64,000 bases of DNA from Pseudonocardia benzenivorans CB1190 (GCF_000196675.2 NC_015312.1:2542001-2606000); one strand, 5' to 3'; positions 16,119-25,610 are shown, counted from the first letter of the stretch. Numbers and translations are program-made. The notes: generated by a model from the sequence alone, not told the origin.

Positions 16119-16355
16119 ATGTTCGACCGGATCCGAGCACTGTTCGGCAAGCCCCGCACCGCCGAGGACGACGTCCGTCCGGACGCCGACGTCGCCAGGA
16201 CCCGCGAGGCGGGCGGTCGCGACACCGAGCGCGGCGACAGCGGCTCGACCACCGGCGTCGGCCGGTCCGAGGAGTTCGTCGGCCGCGCCGCGGGCCAGGA
16301 CGAGGGCTTCGCGGGCGAGACCGGTGCCGAGATCCGTCGCGAGGGCTCGGCGTGA
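16119..16355 (+). CDS. Small acidic hydrophilic protein, unknown
   Basis: 78 residues starting MFDRIRALFGKPRTAEDDVR, then a G/E/D-rich, probably disordered tail. A short amphipathic N-terminal helix is the only visible structure. The GAGGAGG at 16108-16114 makes the start convincing. The stop overlaps the GTG of the following HAD gene (GTGA), so they are co-translated. Family not recognised. Confidence 0.65.
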   Translation: MFDRIRALFGKPRTAEDDVRPDADVARTREAGGRDTERGDSGSTTGVGRSEEFVGRAAGQDEGFAGETGAEIRREGSA

Positions 16356-17023
16356 GCTCGTACGACGCCGTCGTGCTCGACGTCGACGGGACCCTCGTCG
16401 ACTCCAACTACCAGCACGCCCTGGCCTGGTACCGGGCGTTCCGCCGCCACGACCTGACGCTGCCGGTGTGGCGCCTGCACCGGGCCATCGGCATGGGTGG
16501 CGACCAGCTCGTCGCCGCCGTCGCGGGTGACGAGGTCGAGCGCGCACACGGCGACGCACTGCGCGCGGCGTGGGCCGAGGAGTTCGCGCCGATGCTCGGC
16601 GAGGTCGCGGCGTTCGACGGGGTGCGCGAGCTCGTGTGCGGCATCCGCGACCGCGGTCCCACGGTCGTGCTCGCCAGCTCGGGCAAGCCCGAGCACGTCG
16701 ACGTCTACCTCGACCTGTTCGACGGCCGCGAGCTCGCGAGCGCGTGGACGACCAGCGAGGACGTCGAGCGCACCAAGCCGGAGCCCGACCTGATCGGCGT
16801 CGCGCTCGAGCGGGCGCAGGCGACGACGTCGCTGGTCGTCGGGGACTCGGTGTGGGACATGGAGGCCGCCGCCCGTGCCGGGCAGGCGTGCGTCGCCGTG
16901 CGCACCGGCGGGTTCTCGGCCGGCGAGCTGCGCGACGCGGGCGCGGGCGCGGTCTACGACTCGGTGCGCGACCTCGCCGACGACCTCGACGCGCTCGTCG
17001 GGCCGGTGCGCGTCGCCGGCTGA
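16352..17023 (+). CDS. HAD-superfamily phosphatase
   Basis: 223 residues with all HAD motifs: DVDGTLVDS (nucleophile D9, acid/base D11), LASSGK (motif II serine), KPEPD (motif III lysine) and GDSVWDMEAA (motif IV). A helical cap lies between residues ~18 and 80, as in subfamily IA phosphoglycolate-phosphatase-like enzymes. The GTG start overlaps the stop of the preceding small gene. The last 70 bp overlap the 3' end of the convergent NrfD-like gene. Substrate not determined. Confidence 0.88.
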   Translation: MSSYDAVVLDVDGTLVDSNYQHALAWYRAFRRHDLTLPVWRLHRAIGMGGDQLVAAVAGDEVERAHGDALRAAWAEEFAPMLGEVAAFDGVRELVCGIRDRGPTVVLASSGKPEHVDVYLDLFDGRELASAWTTSEDVERTKPEPDLIGVALERAQATTSLVVGDSVWDMEAAARAGQACVAVRTGGFSAGELRDAGAGAVYDSVRDLADDLDALVGPVRVAG

Positions 17024-17949
17024 CCCTCGTCCCGGGCGTTCAGCCGGGCCCGCTGCGGCACGACGGTGTACGCCGGGTCGCGGGCCGTCGCCATCCCCGC
17101 CTCGAAGACGCCGTAGCGCGTGGCCACCGACCCGGCGTTGAGCAGCAGCGCCGCGGCACCGTCGAGCAGCGCCCGGGACCGGCCGCGGGTCAGCGCCCCG
17201 GCCGCGGCGGCGAGGCCACCGGCGGCCGTGGCGGCCCGGGCGACGCGCAGCGCGGCACCGGCCCGGCCGGTGCGGTAGGCCCTGGCGGACAGGCGGTCCC
17301 GTCGTTCGACGACGGCCGAGGCGGCGAGCTCCAGCGCGGCGCCGGCCACGGCGACCCGGCGGGCCGGTCCGCCGTCGCGGGCGAGCAGCCCGACCCCGCC
17401 CCCGGCCGCCATCGCGCTGCCGGCGAAGACGAACGGCAGCTCGCGGTGCGCCTCGTGCCACCCGGGCACCGCGGTGTCGGCGATCAGGACGGCGGTGTAG
17501 GTCGTCAGCGCGGGCCCGAGCAGGCCGGCGGCGGCACCGGCGAGGCGGCCGGGTCCGGCCGCGATCCCGGTGACCTCGCTCGCCGCGGCCGCCCCGGCGA
17601 GCGCGCCGAAGGGCGCGAGGATCCAGGACCCGACCGACAGCGGCGACGTCGGCTTGAGGACCCGCAGCATGTGCAGGAACCGCTCCGGCCGGCCCAGGTC
17701 GTGGACGAGGAACCCGACGCTCGCCGTCGCGCCCGCGGCGGCGGCGACCCGTCCGGTGCGCCGCAGCTCCGGGCGGCCCGTCGCGTCGGCCAGCGCGGCC
17801 AACGACGCGGACACGCCCGCGAGACCGCCCAGATAGAGGTAGGCCGGGACGTCGGGCACCTTCCACACCGGCGCCTTGAGGATCGGCCGCCCGTAGTACG
17901 ACGAGAACTCCGCCTCCGGGACCATCAGCCGCTCGCGCTTCGGGCTCAC
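16954..17949 (-). CDS. NrfD-type membrane subunit of formate dehydrogenase
   Basis: 331 residues with about eight hydrophobic segments and the NrfD/PsrC pattern: YLYLGGLAGVSASLAAL, VHDLGRPERFLHMLRVLKPT and SPLSVGSWILAPFG. Such subunits anchor Fe-S/molybdopterin oxidoreductases in the membrane and pass electrons to quinone. GTG 17949 is set by GGAGGAGA upstream. It follows the Fe-S subunit gene by 55 bp and ends the formate dehydrogenase operon. Its role as quinone-reducing partner of this FDH is inferred from position. Confidence 0.85.
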   Translation of the reverse strand: MSPKRERLMVPEAEFSSYYGRPILKAPVWKVPDVPAYLYLGGLAGVSASLAALADATGRPELRRTGRVAAAAGATASVGFLVHDLGRPERFLHMLRVLKPTSPLSVGSWILAPFGALAGAAAASEVTGIAAGPGRLAGAAAGLLGPALTTYTAVLIADTAVPGWHEAHRELPFVFAGSAMAAGGGVGLLARDGGPARRVAVAGAALELAASAVVERRDRLSARAYRTGRAGAALRVARAATAAGGLAAAAGALTRGRSRALLDGAAALLLNAGSVATRYGVFEAGMATARDPAYTVVPQRARLNARDEGQPATRTGPTSASRSSARSRTES

Positions 17950-18004
17950 CGCGTCTCCTCCCTCGGTCGTGAGCGGCGATGGTCGCTGGAGCGACCCTTG
18001 CCGC

Positions 18005-18865
18005 TCACCGGGACGTCCTCCCCACGAAGGCGGCTGCCACCGCGCCCGCCACCGCGAGGGCGGCCGCGGCGGCGTGCCGCCACATCGACGGGAGGTCCCG
18101 CGTCGTGACGACGGGGTCCGGTGGCAGGCCGTAGACCTCGGGCTCGTCGAGCAGCAGGAAGAACGCCCCGGCACCACCGACGCCGTCGCCCGCGTCGTGG
18201 CCGTAGAGCCGGGCGTCGTCGACGCCCCGGTCGTGGAGGGCGGCGAGGCGCTCGTCGGCCTCGGCGCGCAGCTCGTCGAGCGGCCCGAAGCGGATCGACT
18301 CGGTCGGGCACGCGGTCGCGCACGCGGGCTGCAGGCCCACGCCGAGGCGGTCCTGGCACATCGTGCACTTGAACGCGCGGCCGTCGCCGGGCCGCTGGTC
18401 GATCACCCCGTACGGGCAGGCCGGGATGCAGTAGCCGCAGCCGTTGCAGATGTCCTCCTGCACCAGGACCGTGCCGTGCTCGGTGCGGATCAGCGATCCG
18501 GTCGGGCACACGTCGAGGCAGGCGGCGTGCGTGCAGTGCTTGCAGACGTCCGACGACATCAGCCACCGGACCTCGGTGGCGTCGCCGCCGTCGCCGGCCA
18601 GGCCCGGCATCCCGAGGTCGACCGTTCGTTCCACGAACGCCACGTGCCGGTACGTGCTCGCGCCCAGCTGCCCGGTGTTGTCGTAGCTCATCCCGGTCAG
18701 GACGTCGTCCTCGGCCGGGAGCGCGTTCCACTCCTTGCACGCGACCTCGCAGGCCTTGCAGCCGATGCAGACCGAGGTGTCGGTGAAGAACCCGACGCGT
18801 TCGGGACGGTCGGCGTAACCGGCGTCGCCGGACGGGTCGGCCAGCGGGCCCGAGAGCCTGCCCAT
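18005..18865 (-). CDS. fdhB: Formate dehydrogenase iron-sulfur (beta) subunit
   Basis: 286 residues carrying four cysteine groups for [4Fe-4S] clusters: CIGCKACEVAC (33-43), CKHCTHAACLDVCP, CNGCGYCIPACP and CTMCQDR...CATACP. A single C-terminal hydrophobic helix (MWRHAAAAALAVAGAVAAAFVG) anchors it in the membrane, as in FDH-N beta subunits. ATG 18865 follows GGAGG and lies one base after the large-subunit stop, so translation is coupled. It moves electrons from the catalytic subunit to the NrfD-like subunit. Confidence 0.94.
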   Translation of the reverse strand: MGRLSGPLADPSGDAGYADRPERVGFFTDTSVCIGCKACEVACKEWNALPAEDDVLTGMSYDNTGQLGASTYRHVAFVERTVDLGMPGLAGDGGDATEVRWLMSSDVCKHCTHAACLDVCPTGSLIRTEHGTVLVQEDICNGCGYCIPACPYGVIDQRPGDGRAFKCTMCQDRLGVGLQPACATACPTESIRFGPLDELRAEADERLAALHDRGVDDARLYGHDAGDGVGGAGAFFLLLDEPEVYGLPPDPVVTTRDLPSMWRHAAAAALAVAGAVAAAFVGRTSR

Positions 18866-18866
18866 G

Positions 18867-21800
18867 TCAGTCCTCCAGTCCAGCGGCACGCCGGCGGTCG
18901 GCGAGGAAGGCCACCAGCGCGGGCCCGCGCGGGCGTCGCCCCGGGCGGATGTCGCAGGTCGCGGCCTTGGTCTCCATGATGTGGACGTTCGGGTCGAGCG
19001 CGACGCCCAGCAGATCGTTGGCGGCGTCGCCCGTCGACAGGCCGTTGGGGCCCCAGTGCCACGGCACCCCGATCTGGTGCACGACGCGGTCGCCGTGGCG
19101 CAGCGGCGTCGCGCGGTCGGTGACCAGCACGCGGCCCTCGATCGCCGACCGTGCGGTGACGACGTGCGCCCAGCCGCCGTGCTCGAGCCCCCGCTCCGCC
19201 GCGAGCGCGGGCGAGACCTCGAGGAACATCTCGGGCTGCAGCTCCGTCAGGTACGGGGTCCAGCGGCTCATCCCGCCCGCGGTGTGGTGCTCGGTGACGC
19301 GGAACGTCGTGAACACGAACGGGAAGACCTCCGCGCCGGGGGTGCCGGGTTCGGGGTGCAGCCGGTTGTCGGGGCGGTCGAAGCGCTGCCGCGCGGGATT
19401 GGCCTGCTGCCCGTAGAGGGCGTTGCGCACCGGCGACTCGGCGGGCTCGTAGTGCGTGGGGATCGGCGCGTCGGCGAGGCCGGCGGGGGCGTGCAGCCAC
19501 GCGCGGCCGTCGGCCTGCATGACGAACGGCTCGGCGCCGCCGATCGCCTCCGCGGCGCGGGCATCCTCGGGCGGCTCGTAGTCCGGCGCGGTGTCGACGG
19601 GGAAGTCCGGCACGTCCCCACCGGTCCAGCGGCCGGCGTCGGCGTCCCAGTGGATGAGCGCCTTCCGTTCGCTCCAGGGCTTGCCCGACGGGTCGGCGGA
19701 CGCGCGGTTGTAGAGGACGCGCCGGTTCATCGGCCACGCCCAACCCCACTCGGCGGCGACGAGGTCCTGCTCGCCCCCCGGACGCCGGCGTGCCGAGCCG
19801 TTGACACCGTCGGCGTAGACCCCGCAGTAGATCCAGCAGCCGCAGCGGGTCGAGCCGTCGTTGCGCAGCGCGGTGTAGCCCGGCAGGAGCTCGCCGTCGG
19901 CGCCGCTGCCGTTGATCTCGCGCAGCACGGCGTCGGCGCTGGGCTCGCCGTGCGCATCGACGGGGTAGTCCCAGGTCAGGTCCTGCAGCGGCCGGTCCCG
20001 CGGGTCGGTGGAGCCGGCCAGGCGCTGCTTGATCCGCCGGCCCAGCTCGTAGTAGAACCACAGGTCGCTGCGGCAGTCACCGGGCGGCTCGACGGCCTTG
20101 TGGTGCCACTGCAGGAGACGCTGGGTGTTGGTGAAGGTGCCGTCCTTCTCGGTGTGGGCGGCCGCCGGCAGGAAGAACACCTCGGTCCCGATGTCCTCGG
20201 TGCGCATCTCGCCCGTCTCGATCTCGGGGCCGTCCTTCCAGAACGTGGCCGTCTCGATCATGTTCAGGTCGCGCACGACGAGCCACTCGAGGTTCGCGAG
20301 CCCGGCGCGTTGCTGGCGCGCGTTCGCGGTGCCGACGGCCGGGTTCTCGCCGATCACGAAGTAGCCGGGCACCTTCCCGTCGACCTGGTCCATGACGGTC
20401 CGGAACGACGAGTGGTCGCCGGTGAGCCGGGGGAGGTGGTCGAAGCACCAGTCGTTGTCCGCGGTCGCGTTGTCCCCGAACCAGGCCCGCAGCAGGCTGA
20501 CGGTGTAGGCGTCCATGTCGCCCCAGAAGCCCTTGCGTCCGGAGTTGGACTCGATGAAGGAGGCGAGGTCCTCGTCGCGGTGCGCGTGCGGCATCGGGAT
20601 GTAGCCGGGGAGCAGGTCGAACAGCGTCGGGATGTCGGTGGAGCCCTGGATGCTCGCGTGCCCGCGCAGCGCGAGGATGCCGCCGCCGGGCCGGCCGATG
20701 TTGCCCAGCAGCGACTGCAGCACCGACGCCGCCCGGATGTACTGCACGCCGACGGTGTGGTGGGTCCACCCCACGGCGTAGCAGAAGGCGCTGGTGCGGT
20801 CGGGGCCGGAGTTGCGGACGAGCGCGTCGGCGACGCGCCGGAACGTCTCCTCGGGGATGCCGCAGATCTCGTGGACCATCGCCGGGGTGTAGCGGGCGTA
20901 GTGGCGGCGCAGGACCTGCAGCACGCACCGCGGGTCGCGCATCGTGTCGTCGCGCTCCGGCCAGGTCTCGACGGGTGAGCCGCCCGACCCGGCGACCTGG
21001 CCGCGTTCGTGCTCGTGCGCCTCCTCCGCGCTGCCCTCGGCGTCGTCCTGCTCCAGGTCGCGCTGCCCCGACGCGGGTGGTGCCGTGCCGCCCTCGTACT
21101 GCCACGACGTCGTGTCGTACGTGCCGCTCCCGGGGTCGAAGCCGGAGAACAGCCCGTCGAGGTCCTCGGTGTCGGCGAAGTCCTCGCGCAGCAGCATCGG
21201 CGCGTTCGTGTAGGCGCGCACGTACTCGGTGAACCAGGCCTCGTTCTCCAGGACGTGGTGGATGAGCCCGCCGAGGAAGGCGATGTCGGTGCCCGCCCGG
21301 ATCGGCACGTGCAGGTCCGCGACCGCGGAGGTCCGGGTGAAGCGCGGGTCGACGTGGATCACCGTGGCGCCCTTGCGTTTCGCCTCCATCACCCACTGGA
21401 AGCCGACGGGGTGCGCCTCGGCCATGTTCGAGCCCATGACGACGATGCAGTCGGAGTTCGCGAGGTCCTGCTGGTAGTTCGTCGCGCCGCCGCGACCGAA
21501 GGAGATCCCCAGACCGGGGACCGTGGAGGAGTGTCAAATGCGGGCCTGGTTCTCGATCTGGATGGCGCCCATCGCCGTGTAGAGCTTCTTCATGAGGTAG
21601 TTCTCCTCGTTGTCGAGGGTCGCTCCTCCGAGGCTCGCGATGCCCATCGTGCGGCGCAGGTACCTGCCCTGGTCGTCGGTGTCCTGCCAGGTGCGGCGGC
21701 GGGTGTCGAGCACCCGGTCGACGATCATGTCGACGGCCGTGTCGAGGTCCAGGTCCTCCCACTCGGTGCCGTACGGGCGGCGGTGGCGCACCGTCGTCAC

Positions 21801-22103
21801 CCGTGACGGCGAGGTCACCAGCGACAACGTCGACGACCCCTTGGGGCACAGCCGTCCGCGGCTGATCGGCGAGTCCGGGTCGCCCTCGACGTGGGTCACC
21901 TTCCCGTCGCGCGACCACACCTTCTGCCCGCACCCGACCGCGCAGAACGGGCACACCGAGGCGGTGACGGTGTCGGCGTCGGCGGTGCGGGGGCGTGCCG
22001 CGTCGGTCCGGCCGGACCGTGCCGCGGCGCCGCGGCCCAGCCCGTCGGTCCCGGTGAGCTGTCGGACCAGTGGCCAGCCGGCGAGCACATCACGCAACCC
22101 CAT
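18867..22103 (-). CDS. fdhA: Formate dehydrogenase large subunit, selenocysteine-containing
   Basis: The coding frame is continuous from ATG 22103 to 18867 (1078 residues) except for TGA at 21534-21536. There the context ENQARI-U-HSSTVPGLG and following FGRGGATNYQQ match Sec-containing formate dehydrogenases, so TGA encodes Sec190. An N-terminal [4Fe-4S] site uses C51, C54, C58 and C86 (VCPFCAVGCGQ; GRLCPKG). Molybdopterin-domain motifs include VIHVDPRFTRTS and VMGSNMAEAHP. A charged insertion (residues ~290-330, ending VETWPERDD) is unusual. It oxidises formate to CO2 with a Mo/W-bis-MGD centre. No selA/B/C/D genes are in the window, so they must lie elsewhere. Ordinary gene callers will split this gene at the TGA. 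Confidence 0.93.
21504..21536 (-). promoter_or_regulatory. Sec UGA codon and SECIS hairpin in fdhA
   Basis: On the minus strand, TGA (21536-21534) is followed after 11 bases by GGTCCCC-GGTCT-GGGGATC, a 7-bp stem (one G-U pair) with loop GGTCT at 21504-21522. Stem position and GGUCU loop agree with the bacterial SECIS bound by SelB in E. coli fdhF/fdnG. Confidence 0.9.
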
Positions 22104-22144
22104 GCCGGGAGGTCCCCCGTCGGGCCCGGGCCGAAACCAGCGGC

Positions 22145-22723
22145 TCACCCGTTCGCGGGGTACTGCTGCGCGCCGAGGAGCCCCGCGAGGTGGACCGTGC
22201 TGCGGGCCGGCGTCGCAGTGGCCGTCGCGACCGGCTCCGGTGTCTTGTCCAGGTCCTTGTAGTCGACCCCGGACATGGCCTCGCCGTTCCAGTACACCGA
22301 GCCCTGCGCGGGGATGCCGAACCCGATGTCGTTGAGCGACTGCCGCAGGTCCGCCACGACCGCGGCTACCTTGCCGAACATGACCGGCCGGCCGTCGTCG
22401 TCGGTCTCGGAGAACTCCGCGTCGAGGCGCTCCAGCATCCGCTGGGCGACGCTGCTCATGTGGCCCAGCCACGTCGGGGTCGCGACGACCAGGATGTCGG
22501 CGGCCCGGATCCGGTCGCGGATCTCCGGCCACTCGTCGCCCGCGCCCATGTCGGCCTCCACCCCGGGCTTCACGTCGTGGTCGACGAGCCGGACGACGTG
22601 CGGGGTGACGCTCGCGTGCGCGGAGAACTCGGCCAGGACCTCGTCGAGCAGCTTCTGACTGCTGGACTCGCCCGGTGAGGGGGTCAGCGTGCAGTTCAGG
22701 GCGGCGAGGGAGAGGTCCGGCAT
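22145..22723 (-). CDS. Flavodoxin-fold FMN (NAD(P)H quinone) reductase-like protein
   Basis: 192 residues of the flavodoxin fold: LAALNCTLTPSPGESSSQKL (phosphate loop), VVATPTWLGHMSSVAQRMLERLD, and C-terminal SLNDIGFGIPAQGSVYWNGEAM. Relatives carry VVGNEDGAHHV before this segment; here VAAVVADLRQ runs straight on, as if 10-15 residues had been deleted in frame, which may affect FMN binding. It is the next gene upstream of fdhA on the same strand (41 bp away) and divergent from the MetV/MetF-like gene. Role unknown. Confidence 0.8.
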   Translation of the reverse strand: MPDLSLAALNCTLTPSPGESSSQKLLDEVLAEFSAHASVTPHVVRLVDHDVKPGVEADMGAGDEWPEIRDRIRAADILVVATPTWLGHMSSVAQRMLERLDAEFSETDDDGRPVMFGKVAAVVADLRQSLNDIGFGIPAQGSVYWNGEAMSGVDYKDLDKTPEPVATATATPARSTVHLAGLLGAQQYPANG

Positions 22724-22800
22724 GGAGCCCCGCTACCCGCGGACGACGACACGAAACCGTCGCGGGTTCGCGAGATCGGGATCCGGGTACGGGCCCCGGC

Positions 22801-23805
22801 ATGACGACCGGTCCCGGGGCGCACTGCCCCAAACGGATGCGGTTCGGGCCGTGCGGCGGGGTCCGGGCGGACCTGTCCTGCGAGGTCCGGCCCGTGCGCT
22901 GCCCGTTCGGCACCCTCGAACGGCCGGTCGGCTGGGACGGGCCGGAGGCACCGGACCGGCCGCCGCCCGCCCTGCTCGCGGCGCCGCCCGTCGTGCTCAC
23001 CGACCTGACGGTGCCGCCGTTCGACCGGCACGGTCTCGCCCGGGTCGTCGGCACGCTGGCCGCGACCTGCGACGGGCTGCTCGTCGGCGAGCACCACAAC
23101 CGGCCCGACTTCCCGCCGACGCAGATGACCGGGCTCGTCCGCGACGCGGGCGGGGCGCCCGTGGTGACGCTGACGTGCCGGGACCGCAACCGCGTCGTCC
23201 TCGACCAGGAGCTCGCCGGGCTGGCCGAGGCGGGCCCGGCCGCCGTGTTCTGCGCGACGGGGGACGCCCGCGGTGCCGGGGTGCGTCCCGAGGTGACGCA
23301 GGTCTTCGACATCGACGGCACCACCCTCGCCGCGCACGCCGCCGCGGCCGGGCTCGCGGTCGGGGTGCCGGAGTCGCCCGAGGCGCCGCCGCCGCACCTG
23401 CGTCCCGGCAGGCTCGCCCAGAAGCAGCGGGCCGGTGCGCAGTTCGCCGTGCTCAACCACGTGTCCGGGCCGGACCGGCTGGCCCGCTTCGCCGGCCGGG
23501 CCAGGGCGGCGGGTGCGACGTTGCCGCTGGTCGCGGGCGTTGCCGTGTACACCGACGAGCGTTCGGCGACGGTGCTCGACGCGTTCCCGGGCCTGCACCT
23601 CGATCCCGACCGCGTCACCGCGGTGCTGTCCGCCCCGGATCCCGTCGAGGCGGGGATCGCCGAGGCCGTCGACCAGGCGCGGACGGCGCTGCGGGTCGAC
23701 GGGGTCGTCGGGGTGAACCTGTCGGGACCGGCCTCGGCCCGCGGCCCGGTCGAGGGCGCCGCGGTGAAGGCCGCGGTCGGACGGGCGTTGCGGGAGGCCG
23801 CATGA
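22801..23805 (+). CDS. Methylenetetrahydrofolate reductase-like protein with N-terminal MetV-type domain
   Basis: 334 residues. Residues 1-40 carry the MTHFR C-terminal-family cysteine motif CPKRMRFGPCGG with C9, C18, C27 and C34 (a metal or Fe-S site in MetV). The remainder resembles the MetF barrel: LTDLTVPPFDRHGLARVVGTL, VVTLTCRDRNRVVLDQELAGL and VFCATGD. In acetogens MetV and MetF are separate subunits; here they are fused with MetV first and the barrel is divergent. The stop overlaps the methyltransferase start (ATGA). With formate dehydrogenase nearby, a one-carbon role is plausible but unproven. Confidence 0.82.
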   Translation: MTTGPGAHCPKRMRFGPCGGVRADLSCEVRPVRCPFGTLERPVGWDGPEAPDRPPPALLAAPPVVLTDLTVPPFDRHGLARVVGTLAATCDGLLVGEHHNRPDFPPTQMTGLVRDAGGAPVVTLTCRDRNRVVLDQELAGLAEAGPAAVFCATGDARGAGVRPEVTQVFDIDGTTLAAHAAAAGLAVGVPESPEAPPPHLRPGRLAQKQRAGAQFAVLNHVSGPDRLARFAGRARAAGATLPLVAGVAVYTDERSATVLDAFPGLHLDPDRVTAVLSAPDPVEAGIAEAVDQARTALRVDGVVGVNLSGPASARGPVEGAAVKAAVGRALREAA

Positions 23806-24578
23806 GCACATCGATGGACGCCGAGTTCGACGTCATGCCGCGCTGGGTCGCCGAGGCCGTCGCGGAGCTCGGACCGGGGCACGCCGGGCCGGCGGCCTGC
23901 CGGGGCAGCGTCGGACCCGCCGGGCTGAGGTGGCTGGCCGACCGGACGCGGGTCGGGCTCGGCGGACTGCTGGTCGACGTCGGTGGGGGCATGGGCGGGC
24001 CCGCGGCGTGGGCCAGGGAGCAGCGCGGTGCGGCACCGCTCGTCGTCGAACCGCAGCCGGGGGCCTGCTGGGCGGCCCGCAGGATGTTCGGGCTGCCGAC
24101 GGTCGTCGGGAGCGGGGACGCGGTCCCGGTCGGGGACGGGCGGGCCGCGTCGGTGTGGTGCCTCGGGGTGCTGTGCACGACGACGGACAAGCTCGGGCTG
24201 CTGTGCGAGCTGCGCCGGATCGCCACGCCTGGTGGGCGGCTGGGGCTGTTCGTCCTCGTCGACCGCGGCCTGTGCGACCAGCCGCCCGCCGGCAACTCCT
24301 TCCCGTCGGAGTTCGAGCTGGCGGCGGCGCTGGCGACGGCCCGGCTGGAGGTCGTCGACAGCGTCGACGTCGCGGACCTGCCGGCCGCGCCGCCGGACTG
24401 GGAGCGACGCACCGCCGAGACCGACGAGGCCGTCCGTGCCCGGCACGGCCGCGAACCCGCGTGGCGGCGCATGCAGGAACAGCAGGCCCGGCTGGCGCGA
24501 CTGCTCGACACGGGCCAGGTGGCCGGGCGGCTGCTGGCCGTGCACCGGCCGGGGGAGGTCAGTCGGCGCGGCGCCTGA
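23802..24578 (+). CDS. Class I SAM-dependent methyltransferase
   Basis: 258 residues with motif I LLVDVGGGMGGPAAWA near residue 52, VVEPQPGACWAARRMFG as motif II, and the post-motif LCELRRIATPGGRLGLFVLVD. It is translationally coupled to the MetV/MetF-like gene (ATGA overlap), so the two probably act together. Its 3' end overlaps the convergent DUF6328 gene by 20 bp. The methyl acceptor is unknown. Confidence 0.85.
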   Translation: MSTSMDAEFDVMPRWVAEAVAELGPGHAGPAACRGSVGPAGLRWLADRTRVGLGGLLVDVGGGMGGPAAWAREQRGAAPLVVEPQPGACWAARRMFGLPTVVGSGDAVPVGDGRAASVWCLGVLCTTTDKLGLLCELRRIATPGGRLGLFVLVDRGLCDQPPAGNSFPSEFELAAALATARLEVVDSVDVADLPAAPPDWERRTAETDEAVRARHGREPAWRRMQEQQARLARLLDTGQVAGRLLAVHRPGEVSRRGA

Positions 24579-25092
24579 CCACCATCGGGAACACGAGCCA
24601 CAGGGCGCTGAAGACGGCGAGGGCGCACGCCGCCGCGATCACCCCTGCGACCGTGCCCAGCACGACGTCGAAGATCAGGTCGACGACCGCGACCACCGCG
24701 AGACCCAGCGTCGCCAGCCCGACGACGGCGAAGCGCTGCCCGGAGGCGACGAGCCAGCGCCGCGCGTGCCGGCGGAACAGCAGCCGGTGCAGCAGGACCG
24801 GAGCGATCAGCAGGCCCGTCGCGATGATCGACAGACTGATCGCGACCAAATAGACGACGCGCTGCTGGGTGACCAGCTCGGGGAACCGGCTCTGGAACGG
24901 GACGGTGAGCAGCAGGCCCGTCAGCAGCTGGACGCCGGTCTGGGCGACGCGCAGCTCCTGCAGCAGGTCGTTCCAGTTGCGGTCGAGCCGCTCGGTCTCG
25001 GTCTCGTCGCGGACGGCGCGGTTCCAGGCCGCGTCGGCGGGCTCGTCGGGCGCCGGGTCGGACTGTCGCGAAGGAGGACGGGGCGGGTCCAC
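24559..25092 (-). CDS. DUF6328 family membrane protein
   Basis: 177 residues with a polar N-terminus, ETERLDRNWNDLLQELRVAQTGVQLLTGLLLTVPF (given here in outline, residues 32-66), and four hydrophobic segments. The pattern W..LLQELRV.QTGVQ and F..RF matches DUF6328, an uncharacterised actinobacterial membrane family often near stress genes. The basic C-terminus PMVVRRRAD ends in the cytoplasm by charge. Monocistronic. Confidence 0.8.
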   Translation of the reverse strand: MDPPRPPSRQSDPAPDEPADAAWNRAVRDETETERLDRNWNDLLQELRVAQTGVQLLTGLLLTVPFQSRFPELVTQQRVVYLVAISLSIIATGLLIAPVLLHRLLFRRHARRWLVASGQRFAVVGLATLGLAVVAVVDLIFDVVLGTVAGVIAAACALAVFSALWLVFPMVVRRRAD

Positions 25093-25160
25093 CGCGTCAC
25101 GATGCGCCCGCCGTGTGGGCTGCGCAGGGTGGGGTAGGCCGTTCGGCGGAGGTGGTCGAG

Positions 25161-25610
25161 TTGGCCGTTGAACGGGTCGTTCCGACGAGCCCCGAGCGTG
25201 TGTTCGCCGTCCTCGCCGACGGCTGGTCCTATCCGCTGTGGGTCGTCGGCGCGACGCACATGCGCGACGTCGACGACGGCTGGCCGGCCGTCGGGAGCCG
25301 GCTGCACCACAGCGTCGGTGCCTGGCCGCTGATGGCCCACGACGTCACCGAGGTCGTCGCCGTCCGGCCCGACGAGCTGATCGAGCTCCGCGCGCACCTG
25401 TGGCCGACGGGCGCCGCGCGGATCCGGCTCACGCTGCACCCGCAGGGGGCGGGCACCCGGGTCGTCATGACCGAGCACGTGGAACGCGGTCCGGCGACGC
25501 TGCTCCCGCACCCCGTGCAGGAGCTGCTGCTCGGACCGCGCAACCGCGAGTCGCTCGCCCGGCTCGCCGCGATCGCGACCCGCCGGTCCGTCCCGGACGC
25601 CCGCACGTGA
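25161..25610 (+). CDS. SRPBCC-family protein
   Basis: About 149 residues with the START/SRPBCC pattern: VERVVPTSPERVFAVLADG, YPLWVVGATHMRDVDDGWPAVG, then RIRLTLHPQGAGTRVVMTEH. The fold has a deep hydrophobic pocket for lipid-like ligands. The start is uncertain: TTG 25161 has GGAGG eight bases upstream, while GTG 25152 and 25113 in the same frame lack well-spaced ribosome sites. The stop overlaps the GTG of the following oxidoreductase, so they form an operon. Confidence 0.82.
   Translation: MAVERVVPTSPERVFAVLADGWSYPLWVVGATHMRDVDDGWPAVGSRLHHSVGAWPLMAHDVTEVVAVRPDELIELRAHLWPTGAARIRLTLHPQGAGTRVVMTEHVERGPATLLPHPVQELLLGPRNRESLARLAAIATRRSVPDART

Noticed and set aside
21534..21536. TGA as the true end of a truncated formate dehydrogenase
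   Set aside because: Homology continues in the same frame past the TGA, the residue is at the catalytic Sec position, and a SECIS hairpin with correct spacing follows.
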